45,318 bases of DNA from contig JAFZRH010000007.1 in NCBI GenBank assembly GCA_017619975.1, positions 1-45,318 on the forward strand, given 5' to 3'. A program made the position numbers and the translations under genes. This stretch comes from Lachnospiraceae bacterium (GTDB taxonomy: Bacteria; Bacillota; Clostridia; Lachnospirales; Lachnospiraceae). This document shows, one piece after another, positions 32,769 to 40,904 of the stretch. The notes beneath the pieces are model-generated. The model saw only the letters and a program-made list of their open reading frames with translations, made no database searches and had not been told where the DNA came from. Each line of letters opens with the position of its first letter. The stretch's first letter is position 1.

Positions 32769-34421
32769 TTATTTCAAAGGTACGTCATAGGTATACTCGG
32801 TCTCGCCGAGGCGGTAGAGGACGGTGAGCTTTTCCTTCCCCTTCTCGTCCAGCGTATGCGTCACCCGCACGTCTTTCGCTTCCGTCGCGATCTGCCTGAG
32901 GCGCGCCCAGGCATCACGCTTGGCATCGTTAAAGGTGCCCATATCGTCCGAGCACAGATGCATCGTGCCGAACAGCGCGCAGTTGATGGCCAGCAGCTTC
33001 TTTTCGTCGCTGCTCAGTTTGATGTTCTCATCGCGCAGATAGAACACGTCCGGATCCGCGCCGAAGGCGCGGCCGTCCAGCTGGCGGCGGTAGATCGCAT
33101 TTTCGATCGCCTGCTTGGTGGAAACGCGCTCCCGGTGGATCTTCTGCATCACGATATTATCGTTCCAGTCCAGGCCCACGTCGCAGCTGATGCGGCAGTA
33201 ATCGAACAGTCCGAAGATCGGCATCAGCGGCACGCCGCAGCCGATGATCAGCTTGTCGCCGCAAAGCTCGCGGATAAAGCGCATGGCGCGGATCTGCCGG
33301 CCGGCGCGGGTCTCCTTCGCGCTGCCGTAAGGGGCGGCGGCGTACAGGAAATCCAGTTTCACCAGATCAAAGCCCCACTCGTCAAAGACGCGGCGGAAGG
33401 TTTCTTTCAGATAATCGCGGACTTCCGGATGATCCAGATCCAGCGCGTAGAAGCCGCCCCAGTTGATGCCGGCATACCAGGGTTCATGCTCATGGAAGTA
33501 GAACCACTGCGGATGCTCTTCGTAGAGCGCGGACTTCTTCGCGGCCGCGAAAGGCGCCAGCCACAGGCCGGCTTTGAAGCCTTTTTCGTGGATCACGTCC
33601 GCCATCGCCTTCATGCCGTCCGGGAACTTGACCGGATCCGGCTCCAGCCAGTCTCCGACCGCCGGTTCCCAGCCGTCGTCGATCTGGAAAAGATCGCCCG
33701 GCTTAAGAAGCTTCGCCGCACCTTCCAGATCCGACAGGATCGTTTCCTGCGAGATGTTTTCATAGCGGTTGTACCAGCTCGAGTAGCCGAAGACCGGCTC
33801 CTTTGTGCGCGGCGCGATATCCATCGCGTCGAACCAGCCGTCGAAGACTTCCTGCTCGCTGCCAACCGCGAAATACAGATCAAAAGCCTTATACTTTCCA
33901 TCCGCTTTCAGCCCGGCGCAGTCGCGGCAGACGGTCAGCTTGTTCAGCTTCGCGTTGTAGGTAAAATGCGTATAGCCCGGCTCCTCGTCCAGCGAGGCGA
34001 TCAGGCGGTATTTGTCCCCGTCGCGGAAATAGCAGTAGGAAACGCCCTGCATGAGGCCCGCTTTGTTGGGATATTTTACATAATGATAATCCGCGTAGCG
34101 GTCCAGGCCGTAATGATTGACCAGGGGTTTCGGCAGACCGTTCAGGCCGCGCGTCTTTCCGTTTTTCGTCTGTTCCGGGCTGTAGCTCCAGGCCTGCCAG
34201 CCGTTCATATACAGGAATTCCTCTTCCCCCATCTGGATCGGCAGCTCGGCCGTCACCTCCTGAAGGACGCAGGCCGGCAGTTCCGGCTCTGCCTTTAAAA
34301 GCATAAAGCGGAAGCTGTCCCTGCCGCCGCCGGGAATCTCCCAGACGCCGTCGGCGGCGCCGGCTACGGAGACGGGGCCTTCCGCGCCGTCCGCCAGGAT
34401 CGTATAATACAGTTTCGGCAT
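32769..34421 (-). CDS. Alpha-galactosidase, GH36 (clan GH-D)
   Basis: A 550-residue glycosidase without a signal peptide, so cytoplasmic. The N-terminal beta-sandwich contains NGWQAWSY. The (beta/alpha)8 barrel has FGYSSWYNRYENISQ, QIDDGWE, GFKAGLWLAPF, the nucleophile Asp357 in LVKLDFLYAA and the probable acid/base Asp414 in RISCDVGLDW. A C-terminal beta-sandwich closes it. This is the clan GH-D pattern; raffinose-type oligosaccharides, melibiose or other alpha-galactosides are likely substrates. It lies 19 bp after the GH2 gene on the same strand, so both enzymes probably act on products of the nearby sugar importer. The length is short compared with 700-residue GH36 tetrameric enzymes. Confidence 0.9.
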   Translation of the reverse strand: MPKLYYTILADGAEGPVSVAGAADGVWEIPGGGRDSFRFMLLKAEPELPACVLQEVTAELPIQMGEEEFLYMNGWQAWSYSPEQTKNGKTRGLNGLPKPLVNHYGLDRYADYHYVKYPNKAGLMQGVSYCYFRDGDKYRLIASLDEEPGYTHFTYNAKLNKLTVCRDCAGLKADGKYKAFDLYFAVGSEQEVFDGWFDAMDIAPRTKEPVFGYSSWYNRYENISQETILSDLEGAAKLLKPGDLFQIDDGWEPAVGDWLEPDPVKFPDGMKAMADVIHEKGFKAGLWLAPFAAAKKSALYEEHPQWFYFHEHEPWYAGINWGGFYALDLDHPEVRDYLKETFRRVFDEWGFDLVKLDFLYAAAPYGSAKETRAGRQIRAMRFIRELCGDKLIIGCGVPLMPIFGLFDYCRISCDVGLDWNDNIVMQKIHRERVSTKQAIENAIYRRQLDGRAFGADPDVFYLRDENIKLSSDEKKLLAINCALFGTMHLCSDDMGTFNDAKRDAWARLRQIATEAKDVRVTHTLDEKGKEKLTVLYRLGETEYTYDVPLK

Positions 34422-34440
34422 GATCGTATTTCCTTTCTGT

Positions 34441-36774
34441 CTATTTCACTAAGAACGAGATCTGCACCGGGGCGAGGCCGGGCGCGGACAGAGTCAGCGT
34501 CCCCTCTCCCTTTTCGCCGGCAGTTTTCAGATAAAGACCCGTGCTTCCGCCTTCGGCCGTCATGAGGGACGGCCCCGCGATTTCGAGCGGACCGCTCACC
34601 GAAGCTTCCAGCGGCAGCTGTCCGTAGACCGCAAGATTCCCCAGCTCGTCTTCCAGACGGATCCGGACCGCGGCCATATCGTAGCCGTCTCCTTCGCTTA
34701 AGACCCGCTTGCTGGGCTTCGCGCTGATATGCAGCCGGGCGGACGGTCCCTTCTCCACACGGGAGACGACGATACCGTCCTTTTTGCCTTCAAAGCGCCA
34801 TTTGCTCATGGCGCCGCCCCAGCCGCCGACGTACTTGCCGTAGAGCCGCACGCCCTCGGCATAGCTTAAGCGATAGCGGAACATGCACCAGCCGAGCCGC
34901 ATTTTTTCCTTAAACGGGATCGCGTTCGCGCCGTATTTGGCCATGGCGTTCAGTGCTTTCCGGACGTTTTTGGCCTTGCCGCCCGTAAAGCCCTCTTCGC
35001 TCTCCAACAGCTCGCCGACCGTATCCTCCACCAGGATCGGCTCGTGCGGCAGGCCGAAAAGCTCCTTCGGCGTCACCGTCGCCACAAAGGCGTCGTTGCG
35101 GTAGATATCCACCTCGTCCGCGTTGGTAAAGAGATAAAAGCTGCCGATCTGCCCGCCCGGATAGTCGCCGATATCCATGGAGGAACTGACCTCCAGCACC
35201 GGCTCTTCACCCTGACTGGCATAGACCGCGGCCGCAAGCTTCGGATTGCGGAAGGAATCCATGACGCCGTGATAGCAGATCCGATCGCCCGAGCCGAATT
35301 CCGCGTGGGTCGCGTAGTCGAACATGCACCAGCCGAAGCAGCCGGCATGTTCTTCACTCGTAAAAGCCGCCCCCTGGACGCGGGCATGCCTGAGCGCGTG
35401 CTCCTGCCGCTTCTCCCAGGGATCATACGGCTTGGTCGGGAACATGTGGCCGTTCATCTCACTGATGAAGAAGCCCTTTTCGATCTCCTTCGTCACCGCC
35501 TTCTTTTCCTTGACCGGCGGCGTCTTGCCGTTGTGCGAGAAATCGTTGTAGGCGTAGACGTCTTCCAGCAGATGGCTGTTTTCGATATACCGCACGCCGC
35601 TGGTCTGGCGCGACGGATCGAGCGCGTGCGCCGCCTTGTTCGTGCGGCGGTAAAGGTCGTCATCATCCTGACTCTCGTTGATACGCACGCCCCAAAGGAT
35701 GATACTCGGGTGATTGCGGTACTGCAGCACCATCTCGCGCGTGTTCTCGACGGCCTGATCCTTCCAGGCTTCGTCGCCGATATGCTGCCAGCCGGGGATC
35801 TCGGTAAAGACCAGAAGGCCGATGCGGTCGCATTCATCTATAAAATACTGGCTCTGCGGATAGTGCGAGGTGCGCACCGCGGTGCAGCCCAGCTCTTCTT
35901 TTAGGATCCTGGCGTCCTCCCGCTGCAGGTGCTCCGGCGCAGCATAGCCGATGTATGGGAAGCTCTGGTGGCGGTTCAGGCCGCGCAGAAAGACTTTTTC
36001 GCCGTTCAGGAAGAAGCCGTCCTGGTTGAAGACGGCCGTGCGGAAGCCGAAGCTGACTTCCTTCGTGTCTCCCGGATTGCCTTCTTCATCCAGCAGCGTG
36101 ACCTGGCAGGTGTAAAGATACGGATCCCCGACCGACCAGCTGTGCGCATCCTGAAGCGTTAAATCAAAGACCGTTCCCGGTCCGGAAAGCTGATAGGCCG
36201 TCAGCCCTTCCGCATCGTTTATGCGGATGTAGGCGCCGGCGGCTTCGCCGTCCAGCGTCAGTTCCACGTGCGCCTGATCCGTCTCCGGCGTGGTGAGGAA
36301 GATATCTTCGATATACGTCTTCGGGCGGATATCCAGCCAGACGTCCCGGTACAGGCCGCCATAGGTCAGGTAGTCGATCACAAAGCCGAAAGGCGGGATC
36401 CCCTCGTTTTCGGAAGTATCCAGACGGACCGCGATCTCACATTCCTGCCCCGGCGTCACGAAGGACGTGATCTCCGCCCGGAACGCGGTATAGCCGCAGC
36501 TATGCTGCGCGACAGCCTGCCGGTTCACATAGACCGTCGCGATATGCGCGGCCGCGTCAAACTGCAGAAAGACGCGTTTGCCCGCCGCTTCTTCCGGGAT
36601 AAAAAGCTTTCTGCGGTAGCCGATCATCCCTTCATACCGGTCCGGCGAAGCATAGTGCAGCGGCAGCTCGCCCGCATTATGCGGCAGACGGACCGGCTCC
36701 GCTTCTCCTTCAAAATGCATAAACTCCTCGGACCAGCGAGGCGTATATTCCCAGTTGTTATTGATCTTCTGCAT
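34441..36774 (-). CDS. GH2-family beta-galactosidase/beta-glucuronidase-like glycosidase
   Basis: A 777-residue cytoplasmic GH2 enzyme. The N-terminal sugar-binding domain holds RYEGMIGYRRKLFIP and YVNRQAVAQHSCGYTAFRAE. An Ig-like domain follows, then the barrel with LRGLNRHQSFPY, TAVRTSHYPQSQYFIDECD, the acid/base Glu367 in WGVRINESQ and the nucleophile Glu439 in GFFISEMNGH. A C-terminal sandwich region follows. The exact sugar (beta-galactoside, glucuronide or mannoside) cannot be fixed. ATG 36772-36774 is chosen since GGGAG lies seven bases ahead; ATG at 36792 is less likely. The gene ends in TAG, showing TAG is an ordinary stop here. It is first in the GH2-GH36-pcrA run. Confidence 0.92.
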   Translation of the reverse strand: MQKINNNWEYTPRWSEEFMHFEGEAEPVRLPHNAGELPLHYASPDRYEGMIGYRRKLFIPEEAAGKRVFLQFDAAAHIATVYVNRQAVAQHSCGYTAFRAEITSFVTPGQECEIAVRLDTSENEGIPPFGFVIDYLTYGGLYRDVWLDIRPKTYIEDIFLTTPETDQAHVELTLDGEAAGAYIRINDAEGLTAYQLSGPGTVFDLTLQDAHSWSVGDPYLYTCQVTLLDEEGNPGDTKEVSFGFRTAVFNQDGFFLNGEKVFLRGLNRHQSFPYIGYAAPEHLQREDARILKEELGCTAVRTSHYPQSQYFIDECDRIGLLVFTEIPGWQHIGDEAWKDQAVENTREMVLQYRNHPSIILWGVRINESQDDDDLYRRTNKAAHALDPSRQTSGVRYIENSHLLEDVYAYNDFSHNGKTPPVKEKKAVTKEIEKGFFISEMNGHMFPTKPYDPWEKRQEHALRHARVQGAAFTSEEHAGCFGWCMFDYATHAEFGSGDRICYHGVMDSFRNPKLAAAVYASQGEEPVLEVSSSMDIGDYPGGQIGSFYLFTNADEVDIYRNDAFVATVTPKELFGLPHEPILVEDTVGELLESEEGFTGGKAKNVRKALNAMAKYGANAIPFKEKMRLGWCMFRYRLSYAEGVRLYGKYVGGWGGAMSKWRFEGKKDGIVVSRVEKGPSARLHISAKPSKRVLSEGDGYDMAAVRIRLEDELGNLAVYGQLPLEASVSGPLEIAGPSLMTAEGGSTGLYLKTAGEKGEGTLTLSAPGLAPVQISFLVK

Positions 36775-36825
36775 ACGGGATCTCCCTTCCATGACAGAAA
36801 TAATCGAACCGTTCCTTGTCAGGTA

Positions 36826-36855
36826 ATTATATCACAGCCGGGCGTCCGGACGCAA
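36826..36855 (-). promoter_or_regulatory. Promoter of the GH2-GH36-pcrA run
   Basis: On the minus strand, -35 TTGCGT (36850-36855), an 18-base spacer and extended -10 TGA-TATAAT (hexamer 36826-36831). The leader is about 45 nt. Confidence 0.7.
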
Positions 36856-37032
36856 GGAAAATAAAACGCCGGGGCCGTCTGTCTATTTTGCCGTTCCCGC
36901 CGAATTAGCTGCGCCTAAACCGCCGCCGAAACCCTGTTTTTTTCTTTGGCGATCCTTTATACTGGAAAACAGAAAGGAAAGCCGCTCCGCTTCAGACGGA
37001 CGGCAGAAGACTAAGAAAGAGAGGAAAAAGTC

Positions 37033-37218
37033 ATGAAAAAGATCGTGTACAAAGTGGATTCCTTCAAGGTCACCTGGTCGACCTGCCGGGAATTTGCGGA
37101 AACGCTGGAAAATTTCATCAACGAGCATGCCGCTCAGGGCTGGCGTTTCGAGGGCGTGGAAGATCATGCCTTCTTCGGGGAGTGGTGCTGCGTGATCTTC
37201 TCGAGGGAAGAAGAATAA
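37033..37218 (+). CDS. Small DUF4177-type protein
   Basis: A 61-residue soluble protein. The pattern YKVDSFKVTW, then a helix ending in FINEHAAQGWRFEGVE and a strand CCVIFSREEE, is that of DUF4177: a short alpha/beta protein with a conserved A-x-x-G-W-x-x. The function of the family is unknown. GAGAGGAAAAAGTC precedes the ATG. It is the only plus-strand gene in the right half of the window, between two minus-strand blocks, and shares a two-way terminator with the lipoprotein gene facing it. Confidence 0.85.
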   Translation: MKKIVYKVDSFKVTWSTCREFAETLENFINEHAAQGWRFEGVEDHAFFGEWCCVIFSREEE

Positions 37219-37230
37219 GTCTTCGGATCA

Positions 37231-37270
37231 AAAAACGGGGAGGGCCCGAAAGCTCTCCCCGTTTTGCTGT
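37231..37270. terminator. Bidirectional intrinsic terminator
   Basis: AACGGGGAG (37234-37242) pairs with CTCCCCGTT (37255-37263). The plus strand continues TTGCTGTTT after a TT, and the minus strand continues with a T-run (TTTTTTGATCC). It separates the convergent DUF4177 gene and the five-repeat lipoprotein gene. Confidence 0.85.
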
Positions 37271-37279
37271 TTCATTTCC

Positions 37280-40200
37280 TTACGGTGCCAGTGTCTCGGC
37301 CAGCTCTTCCGCGGAGGATACGACCGTGATGCTGCTCACGTGCGGCTGCGGGCCTTCGTACCAGTACAGGAAGCCTTCCACATCCACCTTGTCGCCGATC
37401 TGCAGCGTCTTGACGGTCTCATAGACCTCGCTGCCGGCCGGGAACTCATCCGTTTCCACCGTCAGGGTGTAGGTCACGCCGTAGGCTGTCACGTTGAAGT
37501 AGATGTCATCGCCGTCGGTGCCTGCGCCGTTCCACTTGTACAGGAAAGGCTGCTCGTTGCCGTCCGCATCCTTGGAGGCCGCGATCACGGCGCCCTTGCA
37601 GGAGATCAGGCGGTTCATGTACGCTTCGGCCGCTTCCACGTTCGGGATATTCACGATATCAATCGGAGCCGCCAGGTACGGGAAATACAGATCGGACAGC
37701 TCGAAGCCTTCGGCATCCGTCACTTCGATCTCGCCGCTCCAGGTTCCCCTGAAACCGCTGACGCGGATATAGGCGCCGGGGATCAGCGCGGCATATTCTT
37801 CGGGAGTGACCTTCAGGCGGTAGATATAGTAGCCGCCGGCCACGTCATCCAGGAACACGGAGCAGGTGCCGTATTCTTCGTTGTAGGAGGTCACCAGCTG
37901 CACGAAACCTTCCACGGTCACGGGCGTCTCATCTTCCGCCGCCGTAAATTCCGCATGGGTCATGACGTCTTCCGGCTTCTCCATGACCTTTTCCACGAAG
38001 GTGATGTGCGGCTGCGGGCCTTCGTACCAGTACAGGAAGCCTTCCAGATTGACGACGTCGCCGATCTGAAGTTCCTTCACCGCTTCGTAGACCTCGGTGC
38101 CGGCGCCGAATTCATCGCTTTCCACGACGACCGTATAGATCCGGCCCTCCAGCATGACCTTGAAGTAGAGGTCGTCGCCGTCGGAACCGCTGCCGTTCCA
38201 CTTGTACAGGAAAGGCACTTCGTTGCCGTCCGCATCCTGGGAGGCCAGGACCGCCGCCGGATACAGGTAGATCGGGCTGTTGATGAAGGAAGCCAGCCGG
38301 TCTTCCTCCGCGGCCAGATAGCTGAAATCGATCAGATCGGCAAAGAACTCACCGTAGCCGTCCGGGAACTGGAAGTCCTCTACGTCCTGAATCTCAACCA
38401 GGCCGCTCCAGACGGTCTTATGGCCCGTGATCTCCACATACTGGCCGGGCACCAGGTTCTCCATATCCAGTTCGTCGACTTCCATGCGGTACACATAGTA
38501 GGCGCCGATCCTGTCGTGCAGGAAAATGCTGGCATTGCCGTGTTCGGCATTGTAGGCGATCAGCTGGATGTAGGCGCCGATGGTCACCAGCGGTTCATCG
38601 GCCGTATCCAGATCCCGGTATTCGCCGTAATTGAGGACGTCCTCCGAGGTCTTGGCATAGATCTCGGTCTCGATCTCACAGACGTGCGGCTGCGGACCTT
38701 CGTACCAGTACAGGTAGGCATAGACCGCCACGCCCTGACCGATCTTCAGTTCCTTGACCGCTTCGTAGACGTCGCTGCCGGCGCCGAATTCATCGCTTTC
38801 CACCACCATGGTCCAGGTACGGCCGAGGCAGCTGACCTTGAAGTAGATGTCGTCGCCGTCCTGGCCGGAGCCGTTCCACTTGTACAGGAACGGAACCTTT
38901 TCGCCGTTCTCGTTTTCGGAGGCTTCCACAATGGCATCTTCCACCAGGATGCCCTGGTTCATAAGATTCGGCAGAAGCTCTTCTTCCAGATTTTTGACGT
39001 TGTTCCAGCCAAAATCATAACCTTCTTCGGAATCCATGATCTCGAAGGTCGCGTCGGTGATCTCCAGCTCGCCGCTCCAGACGTTCTTATAACCGCGCAC
39101 GCGGACCTTGACGCCGGGTTCAAGCGCGGCCGCTTCTTCTTCGGTCACGGCCATGCGGTATACGTAGTAAGCGCCGTCCTTGTCCGCCAGGAACAGGCTG
39201 ACGTTGCCGTGTTCGGCATTGTAAGCCGCCAGCTGCACATACGCGCTGATGAGGACTTCGGATTCGAGCTCCGCCTCCATGAACTGCTCATAGCTCATGG
39301 TCACGTCGCTCGGCGCGTCGGACTTGGCGACCGCGCTTACGTGCGGCTGCGGTCCGTTGTACCAGTATAAGAAACCGGTCAGATCCACGACTTCGCCGAT
39401 CCCGAGCGCTTTCACGGCTTCGTAAACTTCGCTGCCGCTGCCCCATTCGTCGCTCTCCACGACCATCACGTAACGGCCTTCGCCCTTGGCGACGGTGAAA
39501 TACAGATCGTCGCCTTCCTCACCGGAGCCGTTGTACTTATACAGGAAAGGCAGCTCGTTTCCGTCCGCATCCAGGGATGCCACGACCGTCATGCCGATCA
39601 GGCTGATCTGACGGTTCATCCGGGCTTCCAGCTCCTCTTCCTGATTCATCAGGTCGGTGATATCTTCCGCTTCCGCCAGGAAAACGCCGTCCTCCAGCAG
39701 TTCAAAGCTGGCATCCTCGATTTCCACCTGACCGCTCCAGGCCGTCTTCATGCCGTTAATACGGACCTTGCTGCCCGGCGTTAACGCCGCGGCCTCCTCC
39801 GGCGTCACACTCATGCGCCAGACGTAGTAGGCACCGTCCGGATCCGCCAGAAAGAGGCAGATGTTTCCGTTGGCTTCATTGTAGGCGCCCAGCTGGATCC
39901 AGCCTTCGACAGAGACTTTCGTATCCATCTCCGCTGCCGCGAATTCTTCGTAGCTCAGCACGCCTTCGCTCTTGGCCGCCATGTTCGTGATCTTATGCAC
40001 GTGCGGCTGCGGGCCTTCATACCAGTACAGGAAGCCTTCCAGTTCAAGGACCTGACCGACCTCGATTGCCTTGACCGCCTCGTAGACTTCGCTGCCGGCC
40101 GGGCACTCATCGCTTTCCACCGTCAGGGTATAGACCTGACCGCCCAGACTGACGCTGAAATACAGGTCGTCACCGTCCTGACCGGAACCGTTCCACTTGT

Positions 40201-40810
40201 ACAGGAAAGCCTGCTCGTTCCCGTCCGCATCCTTGCTCGGAACCACCACGGCTCCGCTGACGCGGATCTTCTGATTCATCCGTTTCGCCAGCTCCTCGCT
40301 GCCGAAGATCTCCGTCACGTCAACGGGATCGGCCACAAAAACGTCCCCGTCCGCGGCCTCGAAGGTCGCTGTGCCTTCCGCAAACTCGATCTCGCCGGCC
40401 CATTCGCCTTTAAAGCCGTGGACCCGGATCCGGGCGCCTTCCGTCAGCTTCGCCGCTTCTTCCGGCGTCACATTCATCCGATACACGAAATAGGCGCCGT
40501 CTGCATCCGCCAGGAACAGACTTACGTTTCCGTATTCCGCGTTGTAGGCAGCAAACTGGACATTGGCTTCAATGGTCACTTCGCTGTCCTTTTCCGCTGC
40601 CAGATACTCTTCATAGGAAAAGATCTTTACTTCCGGGACCGGCTCCGTGGTCGGTTCCGCCGTGGTAGGCTCCGCCGTTGTCGGCGCAGCAGTGGTAGTC
40701 GGCGCAGCCGTGGTCGTCGGTTCCGGCGTCGTTTCCACGGGCTGCTGCCCGCAGGCGGCCAGAGACAGGACCATCACCAGAGACAGGCCTAAGGCAAAAA
40801 GTTTCTTCAT
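37280..40810 (-). CDS. Giant lipoprotein with five OB-fold-like double-module repeats
   Basis: A 1176-residue lipoprotein: signal peptide with lipobox LSLAAC (lipidated Cys20), a Thr/Pro/Ala/Glu linker (about 27-65) and five repeats of about 220 residues. Each repeat has a first module (SYEEY-AAE-, -QLAAYN-E-GN-SLFLAD-DGAYYVYRM, then R-HGFK--WSGEIE) and a second (MN--I-V-GA-V--S-DADGNE-PFLYKWNGSG-DGDDLYF-V, VESDE-G--SEVYEAVK, ending LEGFLYWYEGPQPHV). The alternation of strands and the R-x-x-G-x-x-x-x-W pattern suggest paired OB-fold domains. No catalytic motif is seen. AGGAG precedes ATG 40808-40810. It follows a sugar importer and has its own promoter. Function unknown; extracellular carbohydrate or polymer binding is possible. 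Confidence 0.85.
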   Translation of the reverse strand: MKKLFALGLSLVMVLSLAACGQQPVETTPEPTTTAAPTTTAAPTTAEPTTAEPTTEPVPEVKIFSYEEYLAAEKDSEVTIEANVQFAAYNAEYGNVSLFLADADGAYFVYRMNVTPEEAAKLTEGARIRVHGFKGEWAGEIEFAEGTATFEAADGDVFVADPVDVTEIFGSEELAKRMNQKIRVSGAVVVPSKDADGNEQAFLYKWNGSGQDGDDLYFSVSLGGQVYTLTVESDECPAGSEVYEAVKAIEVGQVLELEGFLYWYEGPQPHVHKITNMAAKSEGVLSYEEFAAAEMDTKVSVEGWIQLGAYNEANGNICLFLADPDGAYYVWRMSVTPEEAAALTPGSKVRINGMKTAWSGQVEIEDASFELLEDGVFLAEAEDITDLMNQEEELEARMNRQISLIGMTVVASLDADGNELPFLYKYNGSGEEGDDLYFTVAKGEGRYVMVVESDEWGSGSEVYEAVKALGIGEVVDLTGFLYWYNGPQPHVSAVAKSDAPSDVTMSYEQFMEAELESEVLISAYVQLAAYNAEHGNVSLFLADKDGAYYVYRMAVTEEEAAALEPGVKVRVRGYKNVWSGELEITDATFEIMDSEEGYDFGWNNVKNLEEELLPNLMNQGILVEDAIVEASENENGEKVPFLYKWNGSGQDGDDIYFKVSCLGRTWTMVVESDEFGAGSDVYEAVKELKIGQGVAVYAYLYWYEGPQPHVCEIETEIYAKTSEDVLNYGEYRDLDTADEPLVTIGAYIQLIAYNAEHGNASIFLHDRIGAYYVYRMEVDELDMENLVPGQYVEITGHKTVWSGLVEIQDVEDFQFPDGYGEFFADLIDFSYLAAEEDRLASFINSPIYLYPAAVLASQDADGNEVPFLYKWNGSGSDGDDLYFKVMLEGRIYTVVVESDEFGAGTEVYEAVKELQIGDVVNLEGFLYWYEGPQPHITFVEKVMEKPEDVMTHAEFTAAEDETPVTVEGFVQLVTSYNEEYGTCSVFLDDVAGGYYIYRLKVTPEEYAALIPGAYIRVSGFRGTWSGEIEVTDAEGFELSDLYFPYLAAPIDIVNIPNVEAAEAYMNRLISCKGAVIAASKDADGNEQPFLYKWNGAGTDGDDIYFNVTAYGVTYTLTVETDEFPAGSEVYETVKTLQIGDKVDVEGFLYWYEGPQPHVSSITVVSSAEELAETLAP

Positions 40811-40876
40811 GTCTTTTCTCCTCTTGTTCAAAAATAGCTTTTACCAGAAACAGGGTCTTTCAAAAAGGCCGAAAAT

Positions 40877-40904
40877 ATTATACCGAATTTCCGTGAAAAA
40901 TCAA
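40877..40904 (-). promoter_or_regulatory. Promoter of the five-repeat lipoprotein gene
   Basis: On the minus strand, -35 TTGATT (40899-40904), 16 bases, and a consensus -10 TATAAT (40877-40882). The -35 overlaps the stop codon of the solute-binding protein gene (40901-40903). Confidence 0.65.

Noticed and set aside
32856-34298. A 480-codon open frame on the plus strand
   Set aside because: It lies opposite the GH36 gene, whose catalytic motifs are clear. High GC content keeps antisense frames open; composition is Arg/Val/Ala-heavy without domain features.
37340-39370. A 676-codon open frame on the plus strand
   Set aside because: It is the antisense shadow of the five-repeat lipoprotein gene. 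It repeats with the same period as the real gene, lacks a ribosome binding site and shows no recognisable domain.
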